Positions 15,934-24,883 of a DNA stretch of 64,000 nucleotides are shown here, piece after piece. The stretch is taken from assembly GCA_963744935.1 (NCBI GenBank), contig CAVUVM010000004.1:620001-684000 (forward strand), read 5' to 3'. Positions within the stretch are counted from its first letter, which is position 1; every line of letters begins with the position of its first letter. The stretch is from Bog-473 sp963744935. GTDB lineage: Bacteria; Actinomycetota; Acidimicrobiia; Acidimicrobiales; RAAP-2. The translations under genes were made by a program, and so were the position numbers. The notes below the pieces were generated by a model. The model worked only from the letters and a program-made list of their open reading frames with translations. It searched no databases and was not told the DNA's origin.

Positions 15934-17411
15934 CCGAGGTGATGGAGCGGGACGAGGCCCTTGAGTCGATGTCGGAGGCACGCCAGGTCGATCCGCACGT
16001 CATCGTCCTCTTCGGGGCGACAGGTGACCTTGCGGCACGCAAGCTGCTGCCTGACCTCTTCAACCTTTCGATCTCGGGATTGATGCCCGAGTACCGCATC
16101 GTCGGGAGCTCCACCCGGGACCTGAGCGACGAGGATTTCCGACAACTAGCCCGCGAAGCCTGCGACCGGTTCGCCACGCGCAAGGTATCGCTGCTGCAAT
16201 GGGCCAACTTCGAGAAACGCCTGACCTTCGTCTCGACGTCGGTGGGTCCGCAGGCTTTTGCCGACCACGTCACGAAGGTCGAGGCCGAGATCGGCAGCGA
16301 CGTACGCCGGCTGCACTACCTGAGCATCCCCCCGGTAGCCGACCGCGACATCATCCAGCTGCTGGCCGAGGCCAAGTTGGTGGAGCGCTCACGGGTGGTC
16401 CTCGAGAAGCCCTTCGGCACCGACCTGGCCAGCGCGGTCGCTCTCAACGACATGCTGCATCAGGTCTTCGACGAGGAGCAGATCTTCCGCATTGACCACT
16501 TCCTCGGAAAAGAGGCGGTGCAGAACATCCTGGCCTTCCGTTTCGCTAACGGCCTCTTCGAGCCGATCTGGAACCGTGACCACATCGACCACGTGCAGAT
16601 CGACGTGCCCGAGACCCTCGGGGTCGACGACCGCGTCAGCTTCTACGAAGCGACGGGTGCGTTCAAGGACATGGTCGAGACCCACCTCTTCCAGATTCTC
16701 GCCTTCATGGCCATGGAACCACCGACGACACTCGAGTCGGTCGCCATCAGTGAGGAGAAGAACAAGGTATTCCGCTCGTTGCGCGAGCTCGACGTCGGCC
16801 AGGTCGTGCGCGGGCAGTACGACGGCTATCGCGACCTGCCCGGGGTGGCCCCCGACTCGGACACCGAGACCTTCGTGGCGCTGCGCTGCGAGATCGACAA
16901 CTGGCGCTGGGCCGGTGTGCCTTTCTTCCTCCGGACCGGCAAGGAGATGGGAGCCGGAGAGCGCATCATCTCGATCGCCTTCCGGGAGCCGCCCAAGTCG
17001 ATGTTCCCTGCCGGCTCGGGGGTGGGCAGCCAGGGGCCGGACCACCTCACCTTCGACCTGGCCGACTCGTCCAAGCTCTCGCTGTCCTTCTACGGGAAGA
17101 GGCCGGGCCCGGGCATGAAGCTCGAGAAGCTGAGCCTCCAGTTCGCGCTGCACGAGACGGGCCAGGACGCCGAGGTGCTCGAAGCCTACGAACGCCTCAT
17201 CCACGACGCCATGGTGGGCGACCACACCTTGTTCAACACTGCGGAGGGGATCGAGCGCTTGTGGGAGGTCTCGACGCCATTGCTCGAGGACCCGCCGCCC
17301 GTGCTGCCCTATGCCAAGGGCAGTTGGGGACCACCCGAGATCAACGAGCTCATCGCACCGCGCACCTGGCGCCTGCCCTTCGAACGGCGTTGGCGCGGCT
17401 CGCCACGCTGA
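15930..17411 (+). CDS. zwf: Glucose-6-phosphate 1-dehydrogenase
   Basis: The 493-residue enzyme has the nucleotide-binding GATGDLAARKLLPDL near residue 29 and the active-site signature RIDHFLGKE, with EKPFGTDL before it. It oxidises glucose-6-phosphate to 6-phosphogluconolactone and supplies NADPH. Length matches the bacterial family. Translation is coupled to the amidohydrolase by ATGA overlap, whereas zwf usually sits with pentose-phosphate genes. None of those lies nearby. Confidence 0.96.
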   Translation: MTEVMERDEALESMSEARQVDPHVIVLFGATGDLAARKLLPDLFNLSISGLMPEYRIVGSSTRDLSDEDFRQLAREACDRFATRKVSLLQWANFEKRLTFVSTSVGPQAFADHVTKVEAEIGSDVRRLHYLSIPPVADRDIIQLLAEAKLVERSRVVLEKPFGTDLASAVALNDMLHQVFDEEQIFRIDHFLGKEAVQNILAFRFANGLFEPIWNRDHIDHVQIDVPETLGVDDRVSFYEATGAFKDMVETHLFQILAFMAMEPPTTLESVAISEEKNKVFRSLRELDVGQVVRGQYDGYRDLPGVAPDSDTETFVALRCEIDNWRWAGVPFFLRTGKEMGAGERIISIAFREPPKSMFPAGSGVGSQGPDHLTFDLADSSKLSLSFYGKRPGPGMKLEKLSLQFALHETGQDAEVLEAYERLIHDAMVGDHTLFNTAEGIERLWEVSTPLLEDPPPVLPYAKGSWGPPEINELIAPRTWRLPFERRWRGSPR

Positions 17412-17444
17412 ACGGTCACAGGTAAGGGGGATGATGACCCTCTG

Positions 17445-17645
17445 TCATCCGGCGTCCAGACGCCCGAGACAGAGATGGCAGCGGTCTCCTTCGGGGGTCT
17501 CCTCCCAAGCCCTCAGACGAGAGCCGTACAGCAGGAGCTGTCCGCAAAGGGACCGTGGCGCAAGGGGTGTCTCAACGAGATGCCACGTGCCGCTCCCATC
17601 GGGCGGCATGACGCCATGGAGGTTGAACTCTCCTCCTTCCGGCAT
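17445..17645 (-). CDS. Putative small Cys-rich (zinc-ribbon-like) protein
   Basis: The 66-residue frame has the pattern SLCGQ...RAWEETPEG..CHLCLGRL, i.e. one Cys followed ~25 residues later by a CxxC pair, with an intervening Trp. Small actinobacterial proteins of this shape are common and presumed to bind zinc. There is no clear ribosome site; ATG 17609 is an alternative start. It lies in the otherwise gene-free space between zwf and the oxidoreductase. Confidence 0.4.
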   Translation of the reverse strand: MPEGGEFNLHGVMPPDGSGTWHLVETPLAPRSLCGQLLLYGSRLRAWEETPEGDRCHLCLGRLDAG

Positions 17646-17866
17646 GAACTTGACGCTAAGCCCTATGGGGGAGCGTCGATAGGGGGAAAGGTCCCTTCGC
17701 GACTAGGGACAATGGTCCTGTGACACGCTCGACTCATACAGGCAATGGATACTGCCGGATGTCTCCGTATCCTTCGTTGATTACGCGGCAGCGAAGGCAA
17801 TGAGGGGAGGATGCACGATTGAGGTCGAACCTCTCCCCCAGCGCCCCAGCACGTCCGCAGGAGGCG
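17646..17866. other. Non-coding stretch
   Basis: No convincing gene is seen here. The 455-bp space between zwf and the oxidoreductase contains only the small Cys-rich frame to the left. A second minus-strand frame (17734-17919) has a CxxC pair but no usable start outside the neighbouring gene. Confidence 0.4.
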
Positions 17867-18835
17867 CTAGGGCACCAGTAAGACTCGCCCGAACGCTTGG
17901 CGGCTCTCGATGTACGCATGGGCGGCCGCCGCCTCCGAGAGGGGGAAGGTTCGATCGATGACGACTCGGAGCTCGCCCCGGGCGATTGCCTCGAGGTGGC
18001 CGGCGATCATGGCGTAGGCCCTCGGTGCCATGAGCAGCTCGGCACCGAGGAAGTAGCCCGAGAGCGTCTGGTTGTTCGGCCGCATGGTCGAGATGTCGAG
18101 GTGCTCGGCCGGGGCACGACCAGCGTCGCCGACGGTGACGCAGCGGCCACGGTAGGCGAGGGCCTTGATGCTGCCCTGCAACGTGCGACCGCCGACGGAA
18201 TCGACGATCACGTCGACGCCACGGCCGTCGGTCAGCCGACGCGCCTCGACTACGAAGTCGTGCGTCGCGTAGTTGATCCCCTCGTCGAGGCCGAGCTCCT
18301 TCAACCGCTCCAGGCGGTCGTCGCTGGACGCTGTTGCGAACACTCTGGCACCCGCCCGCTTGGCCATCTGGATCGCCGCGATGCCGACGCCGCCGGCCCC
18401 CGCCTGGATGAGGGCCGTCTCACCCGACTGGAGGCGGCCGAACTCGAAGAGGCAGTCGTCGGCTGTACCGAAGGGCACCGGGACGCAGGCCGCGTCATCA
18501 GTGGAGACACCATCGGGGATCTTCCAGGCGAACGCCTGGGACGTGGCGCGGCGCTCGGCGTGTGAACCATCGACGCCGACAGTGACCGCCCGGTCCCCCA
18601 CTACGAATCCCTGGACGTCCGCCCCGACCTCAGCCACTGTGCCCGCGCACTGGTAGCCCACGATGTGGGGCGCCTGTGCGATGTCGCCGCCCAACCGGTT
18701 GAGCGTGTCGCCGCCCTCAATGCTCACCGCCTCGACCTCGATCAGGATGTCGCCCGGTCCGGCCACCGGATCGGGCACTTCTTCATAGCGGAAGACGTCG
18801 GGCGCTCCCGTCTCGTAGTAGACCGCAGCCTTCAT
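17867..18835 (-). CDS. Zinc-type alcohol dehydrogenase / quinone oxidoreductase (MDR family)
   Basis: The 322-residue protein is a medium-chain reductase: an N-terminal GroES-like domain (AAVYYETGAPDVFRYEE, VGYQCAGTVAEVG) and a Rossmann domain with AGAGGVGIAAIQMAK near residue 145. It lacks the Cys ligands of the structural zinc, so it belongs to the quinone-oxidoreductase side of the family and probably uses NADPH. It is transcribed divergently from the SDR at 18955. Confidence 0.9.
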   Translation of the reverse strand: MKAAVYYETGAPDVFRYEEVPDPVAGPGDILIEVEAVSIEGGDTLNRLGGDIAQAPHIVGYQCAGTVAEVGADVQGFVVGDRAVTVGVDGSHAERRATSQAFAWKIPDGVSTDDAACVPVPFGTADDCLFEFGRLQSGETALIQAGAGGVGIAAIQMAKRAGARVFATASSDDRLERLKELGLDEGINYATHDFVVEARRLTDGRGVDVIVDSVGGRTLQGSIKALAYRGRCVTVGDAGRAPAEHLDISTMRPNNQTLSGYFLGAELLMAPRAYAMIAGHLEAIARGELRVVIDRTFPLSEAAAAHAYIESRQAFGRVLLVP

Positions 18836-18954
18836 ACGCGCTGGTACTCCTTCATCCGGAAGCGTTTCGGGAAGCCTCCGCGAAACGGATCGGTCACGAG
18901 TCTGTCACCGCAGGCCGGGTACGGTCTGGCCCAGGCGGGAGCGAAGGGAGGCAC

Positions 18955-19713
18955 ATGAGCGAAGCCGAACCGCTCGCAGTGGTGGTCGGAGGGGGGTCGG
19001 GAATCGGCGCGGCCCTGGCCGAGGCGTACCGGGCCCGGGGCACCCCGACGGTGACCTGGGACATCGCCGGTTCCCACGACGTCACCTGCGACGTGACCGA
19101 GCCCGACGAGATCGACGAGGCCGTGGGCGCCACCCGCTCGCGGTGGGGAGTGCCAACCGAGCTGACCGTGACGGCCGGCGTCGGGCATGCCGGCCTGCTC
19201 GCCGACACCGACGCCCGCGACTTCGACCGGGTGATGCGCGTGAACGCCCGCGGTCCCTGGCTGTGCATGCGGGCCTGGGTCGACGCAATGCACGCCCGCG
19301 GCGCGCCGGCGTCACTCGTCGCGGTCTCGAGTGTCAGCGCACGCCTGGTCGACCGCAACATGGGCATCTACTGCGCGTCCAAGGCGGCGCTGTCGATGTT
19401 GGTGCAGGTGGCCGCCGCCGAATGGGGGGAGCTCGGCCTGCGCGTCAACGCCGTTGCGCCCGGAGTGACGCGGACCCCCATGCTGGGACGCGGCCCGTCG
19501 GCCACGACCGCAGGATCGCCCTGGCTGGGGGCGGTGGCGGAGCGCACCGCGCTGGGCCGGCTCGGCGAGGCGGACGACATCGCGGAGGCCATCCTGGGTC
19601 TCCACGCCATGGAATGGGTGACCGGCCAGGTGCTCGAGTGTGACGGCGGGCTCTCCTTGCACAGTCCGGTGGACGCGTGGGGTGAGATGCAGCGGGCACG
19701 CGCCGCGCGCTGA
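18955..19713 (+). CDS. Short-chain dehydrogenase/reductase (intact)
   Basis: The 252-residue SDR has a slightly unusual cofactor motif (VVVGGGSGIGAA), the catalytic Ser-Tyr-Lys set (AVSSVSAR, YCASK) and the family PGVTRTPM segment. A D at the end of beta-2 (TWDIAG) suggests NAD over NADP. The final CDGGLSLHSP resembles SDRs of fatty-acyl or steroid metabolism. GGAGCGAAGGGAGG precedes the ATG. Confidence 0.92.
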   Translation: MSEAEPLAVVVGGGSGIGAALAEAYRARGTPTVTWDIAGSHDVTCDVTEPDEIDEAVGATRSRWGVPTELTVTAGVGHAGLLADTDARDFDRVMRVNARGPWLCMRAWVDAMHARGAPASLVAVSSVSARLVDRNMGIYCASKAALSMLVQVAAAEWGELGLRVNAVAPGVTRTPMLGRGPSATTAGSPWLGAVAERTALGRLGEADDIAEAILGLHAMEWVTGQVLECDGGLSLHSPVDAWGEMQRARAAR

Positions 19714-19793
19714 GATCCCAGCCCGCGCAGACAACGCAGACGATGCGGCGCGAGGCCCGACCACTTGCACCAGAGGGCGGTCCGCCCATCGGC

Positions 19794-20411
19794 TCAGCCG
19801 CCCTGGGTGCGCAAGCCGTCGCAGACGATGGCGAGTAGGTCTCTCGAGGGAGTGGCGACGTCGTGCGACGCGGCCTGGCAGGTCGCGCTGGCGAGGGCCA
19901 TCACTGTGGTGGCGGTCACGTCGGATCTCACGGCGCCAACCTCTTGTGCTCGGTGCAACAGCACCTCCACCGCGACCCGCAGCGCTTCCTTCGTTTCGGA
20001 CGCAGCGAGATCGAAGGTCACGCCCGCACCCATCACCGCCACGATGAGATCGCGCTTGGCCGCGGCCTCCATCACCACGTGGTCCAAGAAGCCGAAGAAG
20101 GCAGCCGCGGGGTCTTCGGCCTCGGCCAGTGCCTGCACGTCGACGGTGAGCGACGCGAGCCGCTCGAGCAAGATGGCCTCACAGAGCTTCTCCTTCGTCG
20201 GGAAGTGCCGATAGAGGGTCCCCACGCCGACGCCGGCCTTCTCGGCGATCATGTCGACCGGCACCTCAATCCCCTCGGCGGCGAACACCGCCTCGGCCGC
20301 CTCGAGGATGCGTGCCCGGTTGCGGGCGGCATCGGCCCGCAGCGGACGCGTCGCGGCATCGGACACATGGCCTGCGCCCGCCGGCACCGGCTCTTGAGCT
20401 GTGAGGCCCAT
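19794..20411 (-). CDS. TetR-family repressor, likely of the adjacent MFS exporter
   Basis: The 205-residue protein has an N-terminal TetR helix-turn-helix (RARILEAAEAVFAAEG...VGTLYRHFPTKEKL, residues ~30-75) and a helical ligand domain. ATG 20411 follows GGAGGAAGAGG; longer upstream frames are not credible. It is divergent from the MFS gene, and an inverted repeat overlaps the promoter between them, so it probably represses both itself and the exporter until a toxic compound binds. Confidence 0.92.
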   Translation of the reverse strand: MGLTAQEPVPAGAGHVSDAATRPLRADAARNRARILEAAEAVFAAEGIEVPVDMIAEKAGVGVGTLYRHFPTKEKLCEAILLERLASLTVDVQALAEAEDPAAAFFGFLDHVVMEAAAKRDLIVAVMGAGVTFDLAASETKEALRVAVEVLLHRAQEVGAVRSDVTATTVMALASATCQAASHDVATPSRDLLAIVCDGLRTQGG

Positions 20412-20431
20412 GAAAACCTCTTCCTCCCCGG

Positions 20432-20481
20432 TTGACAAACGGAGTCTCTGTTCCGTATAGTGTAACTGGAACCAGAACTCC
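20432..20481 (+). promoter_or_regulatory. Sigma-70 promoter with overlapping TetR-type operator
   Basis: A near-consensus promoter faces the MFS gene: TTGACA at 20432-20437, 18-bp spacer, TATAGT at 20456-20461. Within it an imperfect inverted repeat has arms GGAGTCTCTGTTCC (20441-20454) and GGAACCAGAACTCC (20468-20481) separated by 13 bp and matching at 10 of 14 positions. It covers the -10 box, as expected for a repressor site of the divergent TetR gene. Confidence 0.7.
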
Positions 20482-20626
20482 GATTCCGATTGTAGGCCAT
20501 CAAGGCGACGAAGACCAGAGCCATTTCGGCAGGGCCCGGAGAAAAAGGCTGAGACCAGCGGATTCGGTCCTTCTGAGCGCATCACCCCAACGATCGAGCA
20601 GCACCGACCCACCCAGAGGAGACACC

Positions 20627-22159
20627 ATGACCTCGACCTCGACGCCCTCGGTGATCGAACCGGACGCCCAGCCGGCGGCCGACCCCAAGCGCTTCCGCGC
20701 CCTGGCCGTGATCGCCGTGGCGCAGCTGATGGTGGTGCTGGACGCCTCAGTGGTGATCATCGCCCTGCCCTCCGCCCAGCGGGCCCTGCACATCTCGACG
20801 GCCAACCGCGAGTGGATGCTGACGGCCTACACGCTGGCCTTTGCAGGCCTCCTCCTCCTGGGCGGCCGGATCGCCGACTACTTCGGGCGCAAGCGAATGT
20901 TCGTGATCAGCCTGATCGGGTTCGCCGCTGCCTCCGCGCTGGGCGGACTGGCCCAGAATGCCGCCATGCTCTTCAGCGCTCGGGCACTGCAGGGCGCGTT
21001 CGCCGCGGTCATGGCACCTTCGGCTCTGTCGCTCCTCACCGTGACCTTCACCGAGCCCAAGGAGCGAGCACGTGCCTTCGGCGTCTACGGCGGCATTGCC
21101 GGGGGCGGGGCAGCCATCGGCCTGATCCTCGGTGGCTTCCTCACCGAGTTCGCGTCGTGGCGCTGGACGCTGCTCATCAACGTGCCCATCGCCATCGTCG
21201 CCGCCTTCGGCGCCCTGCGTGTCGTCCGTGAGAGCAAGAGCCCGGCCAACCACGGCTACGACCTGCCCGGGGCAGTGACGGTCACCGGCGGACTACTGGC
21301 CCTCGTCTACGCCTTCACCAAGGCGGGTTCGGACGGCTGGAGCTCGTCGGTGACGGTCACGCTCTTCGCGATCGCCGGCGTCCTGCTGGTGGCATTCGTC
21401 GCACTCGAGAGCCGAGCGACCCACCCGCTCCTCCCCCTGCGCGTCGTGCTCGACCGGAACCGAGGTGGGTCGTTCCTCGCCTCCCTGCTCGTGGGCACCG
21501 CGTTGCTCGGCACTTTCCTGTCGCTGACCTACTACTTCCAGGGCACGCTGCACTACTCGGCGATGAAGAGCGGCTTCGCCTTCGTGCCGTTCTCGCTCGG
21601 CATCATCGCCGGCGCCACCGTGGCCAGCCGGTACCTGCCCCGCGTCGGCCCTCGTGCTCTGATGTCGGTCGGCCTGCTGATGGCCGCCGCGGGGCTGGCC
21701 ATCCTCACGACGCTCACCACGCACTCGTCGTACTTCGTGACCGTGCTGCCGGCCGAGGTGATCATCAGCCTGGGCATGGGCATGTCGTTCGTCGCCATGA
21801 GCAGCACCGCGCTGATCGGCGTGCACCCCGAGGACGCCGGTGTGGCCAGCGCCCTCGTCAACGCCACACAGCAGACGGGCGGCTCCATGGGCGCCGCACT
21901 CATCAACACCATCGCCACCACCGCCACGGCGTCGTACCTGGTCGTGCACGGCTCGACTCCGTCGGCGGTGGCCGCCGGCGCCGTCCACGGCTACACGACG
22001 GCCTTCACGTTCAGCGCGATCGTGCTCGCCGTGGCCGCCTCCGCCGCCTTCCTCCTGATCCGCCGGACCCGCACCGGCACCCCGAATGCGGAGGCCGAGG
22101 GAATGATCGACGCGGTGGACGGCGACGAGCGCGAGCCCCTCGCGCTGATCACGGTCTGA
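20627..22159 (+). CDS. DHA2-type MFS drug exporter
   Basis: The 510-residue membrane protein has about 14 hydrophobic helices. It shows the DHA2 landmarks LMVVLDASVVIIALP in helix 1 and GGRIADYFGRKRMF in the loop after helix 2. Members of the EmrB/QacA group use the proton gradient to export hydrophobic toxic compounds. ATG 20627 follows CAGAGGAGA. It is controlled by the promoter at 20432-20461 and ends before a strong hairpin. Confidence 0.93.
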   Translation: MTSTSTPSVIEPDAQPAADPKRFRALAVIAVAQLMVVLDASVVIIALPSAQRALHISTANREWMLTAYTLAFAGLLLLGGRIADYFGRKRMFVISLIGFAAASALGGLAQNAAMLFSARALQGAFAAVMAPSALSLLTVTFTEPKERARAFGVYGGIAGGGAAIGLILGGFLTEFASWRWTLLINVPIAIVAAFGALRVVRESKSPANHGYDLPGAVTVTGGLLALVYAFTKAGSDGWSSSVTVTLFAIAGVLLVAFVALESRATHPLLPLRVVLDRNRGGSFLASLLVGTALLGTFLSLTYYFQGTLHYSAMKSGFAFVPFSLGIIAGATVASRYLPRVGPRALMSVGLLMAAAGLAILTTLTTHSSYFVTVLPAEVIISLGMGMSFVAMSSTALIGVHPEDAGVASALVNATQQTGGSMGAALINTIATTATASYLVVHGSTPSAVAAGAVHGYTTAFTFSAIVLAVAASAAFLLIRRTRTGTPNAEAEGMIDAVDGDEREPLALITV

Positions 22160-22186
22160 CCGGACCCACCATCGGACGCAGGCCCC

Positions 22187-22219
22187 GGAGCCGTGCCGCC
22201 TCAACGGCGGTGCGGCTCC
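22187..22219. terminator. Bidirectional hairpin terminator
   Basis: The stem GGAGCCGTGCCGCC pairs with GGCGGTGCGGCTCC around a 5-nt loop, with two G-U pairs. It sits between the ends of the convergent MFS and ferredoxin genes. There is no strong U tract, which is common in high-GC actinobacteria. Confidence 0.55.
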
Positions 22220-22238
22220 GAGTGGTCCCGATCGCCAG

Positions 22239-22433
22239 TTAGTCGCTGATGATCTCGATCGCGTACTCAGGGCAGTTGGCCACCGCCAGCCGCGCCTTCT
22301 CCTCGAGCTCGGGTGGTATCTCGTCGAGGATCACCGACGCCTGCCCGTAGTCGTCGACGTCGAAGATCTCGGGCGCGAGCCCGTAGCAGCGAGCGTGGCC
22401 CTGGCACTTGTCGGGGTCAACGCGGATTTTCAT
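22239..22433 (-). CDS. 3Fe-4S ferredoxin
   Basis: The 64-residue protein has the single-cluster pattern C-x5-C (CQGHARC) and a distant NCPEYA Cys, as in actinobacterial P450 ferredoxins, which carry one 3Fe-4S cluster. Its ATG overlaps the stop of the P450 gene (TGATG), so it is the electron donor for that P450. No ferredoxin reductase gene is in the window. Confidence 0.95.
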   Translation of the reverse strand: MKIRVDPDKCQGHARCYGLAPEIFDVDDYGQASVILDEIPPELEEKARLAVANCPEYAIEIISD

Positions 22434-23644
22434 CAGAACACCACCGGAAGGACTCGGGGGCCGCGGACCTGTCCGCCGGCCCAGCTGATCTCCTTGCCTT
22501 CGGCAAGGGAGAATTCGGGAATACGGGCGAGCCACTCCTCGAGGGCTACCTGGAGCTCCATGCGCGCCAGGTTGGAACCGGCGCAGCGGTGGATGCCCGA
22601 GCCGAACGCGACGTGCCGGTTGTGGGCACGGTCGAGTTGCACGACGTCGGGGTGCTCGAATGCCTCCGGGTCGCGGTTGGCCGCCGGGAAGTTCATCAGC
22701 ACCTTGTCCCCCGCCTTCATGGGACAGCCCGCGTACTCCACGTCTTCGGTGACTTCGCGTGCCATGGTCACTGGGGCGTAGGCCCGCAAGAACTCCTCGA
22801 TGGCCGTCGGCATCAACTCGGGATCCGCCACCAGCCGCCGGCGATCCTCGGGATGGGTGGCGAGGTGCCACAGCGCCGAGCCGATCGCGCTCCACGTCGT
22901 GTCCACCCCGGCGATCAGGACGAGGGCTGCCATGCCCAGGATGATCCCGTCGTCGACCGGTGCGCCTTCCACTTCCGTGCTGAGCAGCTCACTCAGCAGG
23001 TCGTCACCCGGGTGTTGGCGGCGCTCCTCGAGGTGCGCCAGGAAGAAGTTGAGCAGCCCTTCGGCACCACGCTGGCGTCGCTCGGCGTCGTCGGCGAACT
23101 CGAGGACGTCTCGCACCCACCCCGTGAAGGTGTCCGACAAGTCGGTCGGGACGCCGAGGATGTGGGCGATCACCCGCACCGGGATCTGTTGGGCGTAGTC
23201 GGCAGCCGCATCGGCCCCTCCGCTCGCGGCGAAGCCTTCGAGGAGCCGGCGGCACAGGTCGCGCGTCAGGGGTACGTAGCCGTCGACCCGCTTGTGCGAA
23301 AACCAGGGCAAGAGGAGCCGGCGGGTCCAGGTGTGCAGTGGCGGGTCCGCGGAAATGGGGGGCAGCCCGTACTCGAGATTCGGCCCATCGAAGTCCGGAG
23401 GGTCCTCGTCCTCGTCGCCCGGGATGACGGCCACCTTGAGAGAGCTGAAGTGCTCGATGTCGTGAGCGATCGCGGTGACATCCTCGTAGCGCAGCGGCAT
23501 CCAGCTGCTCTTACGCCGGTTCGTGTGGGGGATGGGACACGTCTGGCGCAACTGGTCCCAGATGCTGAAGGGATCGGCCAGGTACCGCGGATCCATGACG
23601 TCGAAGTCGGTCTCCCAGTCCCTGACCGGCGCTGTCTGTGTCAT
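22433..23644 (-). CDS. Cytochrome P450
   Basis: The 403-residue P450 shows the oxygen-binding I-helix AGVDTTW (245-251), the K-helix ExxR (E284-R287) and the heme loop FGSGIHRCAG with C354 as ligand. It has no membrane anchor and is a bacterial soluble class I monooxygenase. ATG 23644 follows AAAGGGG. The directly coupled ferredoxin downstream supplies electrons. Substrate unknown. Confidence 0.95.
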   Translation of the reverse strand: MTQTAPVRDWETDFDVMDPRYLADPFSIWDQLRQTCPIPHTNRRKSSWMPLRYEDVTAIAHDIEHFSSLKVAVIPGDEDEDPPDFDGPNLEYGLPPISADPPLHTWTRRLLLPWFSHKRVDGYVPLTRDLCRRLLEGFAASGGADAAADYAQQIPVRVIAHILGVPTDLSDTFTGWVRDVLEFADDAERRQRGAEGLLNFFLAHLEERRQHPGDDLLSELLSTEVEGAPVDDGIILGMAALVLIAGVDTTWSAIGSALWHLATHPEDRRRLVADPELMPTAIEEFLRAYAPVTMAREVTEDVEYAGCPMKAGDKVLMNFPAANRDPEAFEHPDVVQLDRAHNRHVAFGSGIHRCAGSNLARMELQVALEEWLARIPEFSLAEGKEISWAGGQVRGPRVLPVVF

Positions 23645-23849
23645 GAAAACCCCTTTGCTGCGCTCTCGCTCGACCTCGACCCACCCTAGTGCGGCCCGCC
23701 GGGGTCGCTTCGGTGCAACCGGACTCTGCGACGGGGCCCAGCGCGGCCGTAGCGAGCACACACGCCCGCGGCGCACCGTGTGGCTGGCAGCCGACCGCCC
23801 GGGCAACGAGTCACCTGAGCACGAGCGAATCACAGGAAGGAGACGCCGC

Positions 23850-24050
23850 ATGACGATCATGACGAGCATCACTCAACGACCGATGTCGAGTGCCGGCGCC
23901 ACGCTGCCGACCCCGCGCCGCGGCACGCGCTGGCGCTGGTCCCAACCCCGCGCGCCCGGGGGTGCCTCCGGCCTCCTCGCCGCCCTCCGTGGCCTCCGCG
24001 CGACCGCAGCACCCGGACATTGGCCAGCAGAACCGCAGCACGACGACTAA
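23850..24050 (+). CDS. Putative small basic protein
   Basis: A 66-residue frame starts at ATG 23850 with a strong ribosome site (GGAAGGAGA, 6-nt gap). The product is Arg-, Trp- and Pro-rich (PTPRRGTRWRWSQP) and ends EPQHDD. I recognise no family. It lies in the 400-bp space between the P450 and PhyH genes and overlaps the PhyH 3' end by 4 bp on the opposite strand. The ribosome site is the only positive evidence. Confidence 0.35.
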   Translation: MTIMTSITQRPMSSAGATLPTPRRGTRWRWSQPRAPGGASGLLAALRGLRATAAPGHWPAEPQHDD

Positions 24051-24883
24051 GGGCTGACGCGCTCTCCGTGGCGCAGGATCTCGTACTGGCGCCACTCGTC
24101 GTCGGCCGGAACCCGCAGCGCGACCCCGCCGCCCGGTTGGGTTCGGATGACCTCGGCGCCGCTCGGTGCGAACTGCACGATGTAGGCCTTGCGCACCGCA
24201 TCGGTGTGGTTCGGTCCAGTTGAGTGCGGGGTGAGCGACGAGAAGACGACGATGCTCCCGGCGCGCGCCGCGACGGATACAGCGTCGGCCGGGTCGCGCA
24301 GACACACAAAGCCGATGTCGGAGTACTCGTGGGCGAGGGTTCCCCGGCGGTGCAAGCCCGGCACGACCCAGGGGCAACCGTTCTCCTCGGTGGCGTCGGT
24401 CAGCGCCACCCAGCAGGTCAGGTACTGCTGCGGCTCGACGAAGGCGTACCCGTTGTCCTGATGCCAGGGGAAGGGGGAATCGGTCTGCGGCTTCTTGTAG
24501 ACAGCCTGGTCCCAGTACAAGCGGACGTCGGGCCCGATGAGGTCCGCGCACACGTCCGCGAGGAGCGCCGAGGCGGTGAACGTTCGTAGCGAAGCGGACC
24601 GCAGCACGAGGTGGGTGGTGAAGGTGATCTCGTCGGCGCGCGCGATGAAGAAGCGCCCGCCCTCCATGGATCGCAGCGCCTCTTCCTGGTGGGCCTCGAA
24701 CGGGTCGATGGCCTCGGCCAGCGCCGCCACCTCGGTGGCGCTCAGCGCGTCCTCCAGCACGAAGAACCCGCTCTCGTCGTACTGGCGGGCCTGCTCGGCG
24801 CTGACGACGCGAAACGGACCCCGGTGATCGCTCCAGGTGAACCCCGTGTTCAGCTCATGGAGAGCCGGCATGTCCGTGCTCAC
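24047..24883 (-). CDS. Phytanoyl-CoA dioxygenase (PhyH) family oxygenase
   Basis: The 278-residue protein is an Fe(II)/2-oxoglutarate oxygenase. The iron ligands are the HxD of WHQDNGYAF and the distal His of LTPHSTGPN; the Arg after it (VRKAY) can bind 2-oxoglutarate. The family hydroxylates CoA esters and many secondary metabolites. GTG 24883 overlaps the stop of the enoyl-CoA hydratase (GTGA); ATG 24871 is another possible start. Co-translation with a crotonase suggests an acyl-CoA-type substrate. Confidence 0.88.
   Translation of the reverse strand: MSTDMPALHELNTGFTWSDHRGPFRVVSAEQARQYDESGFFVLEDALSATEVAALAEAIDPFEAHQEEALRSMEGGRFFIARADEITFTTHLVLRSASLRTFTASALLADVCADLIGPDVRLYWDQAVYKKPQTDSPFPWHQDNGYAFVEPQQYLTCWVALTDATEENGCPWVVPGLHRRGTLAHEYSDIGFVCLRDPADAVSVAARAGSIVVFSSLTPHSTGPNHTDAVRKAYIVQFAPSGAEVIRTQPGGGVALRVPADDEWRQYEILRHGERVSP

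Noticed and set aside
17734..17919. A 61-residue Cys-rich frame
   Set aside because: Its only start lies inside the oxidoreductase gene and no ribosome site is present; a single CxxC is weak support.
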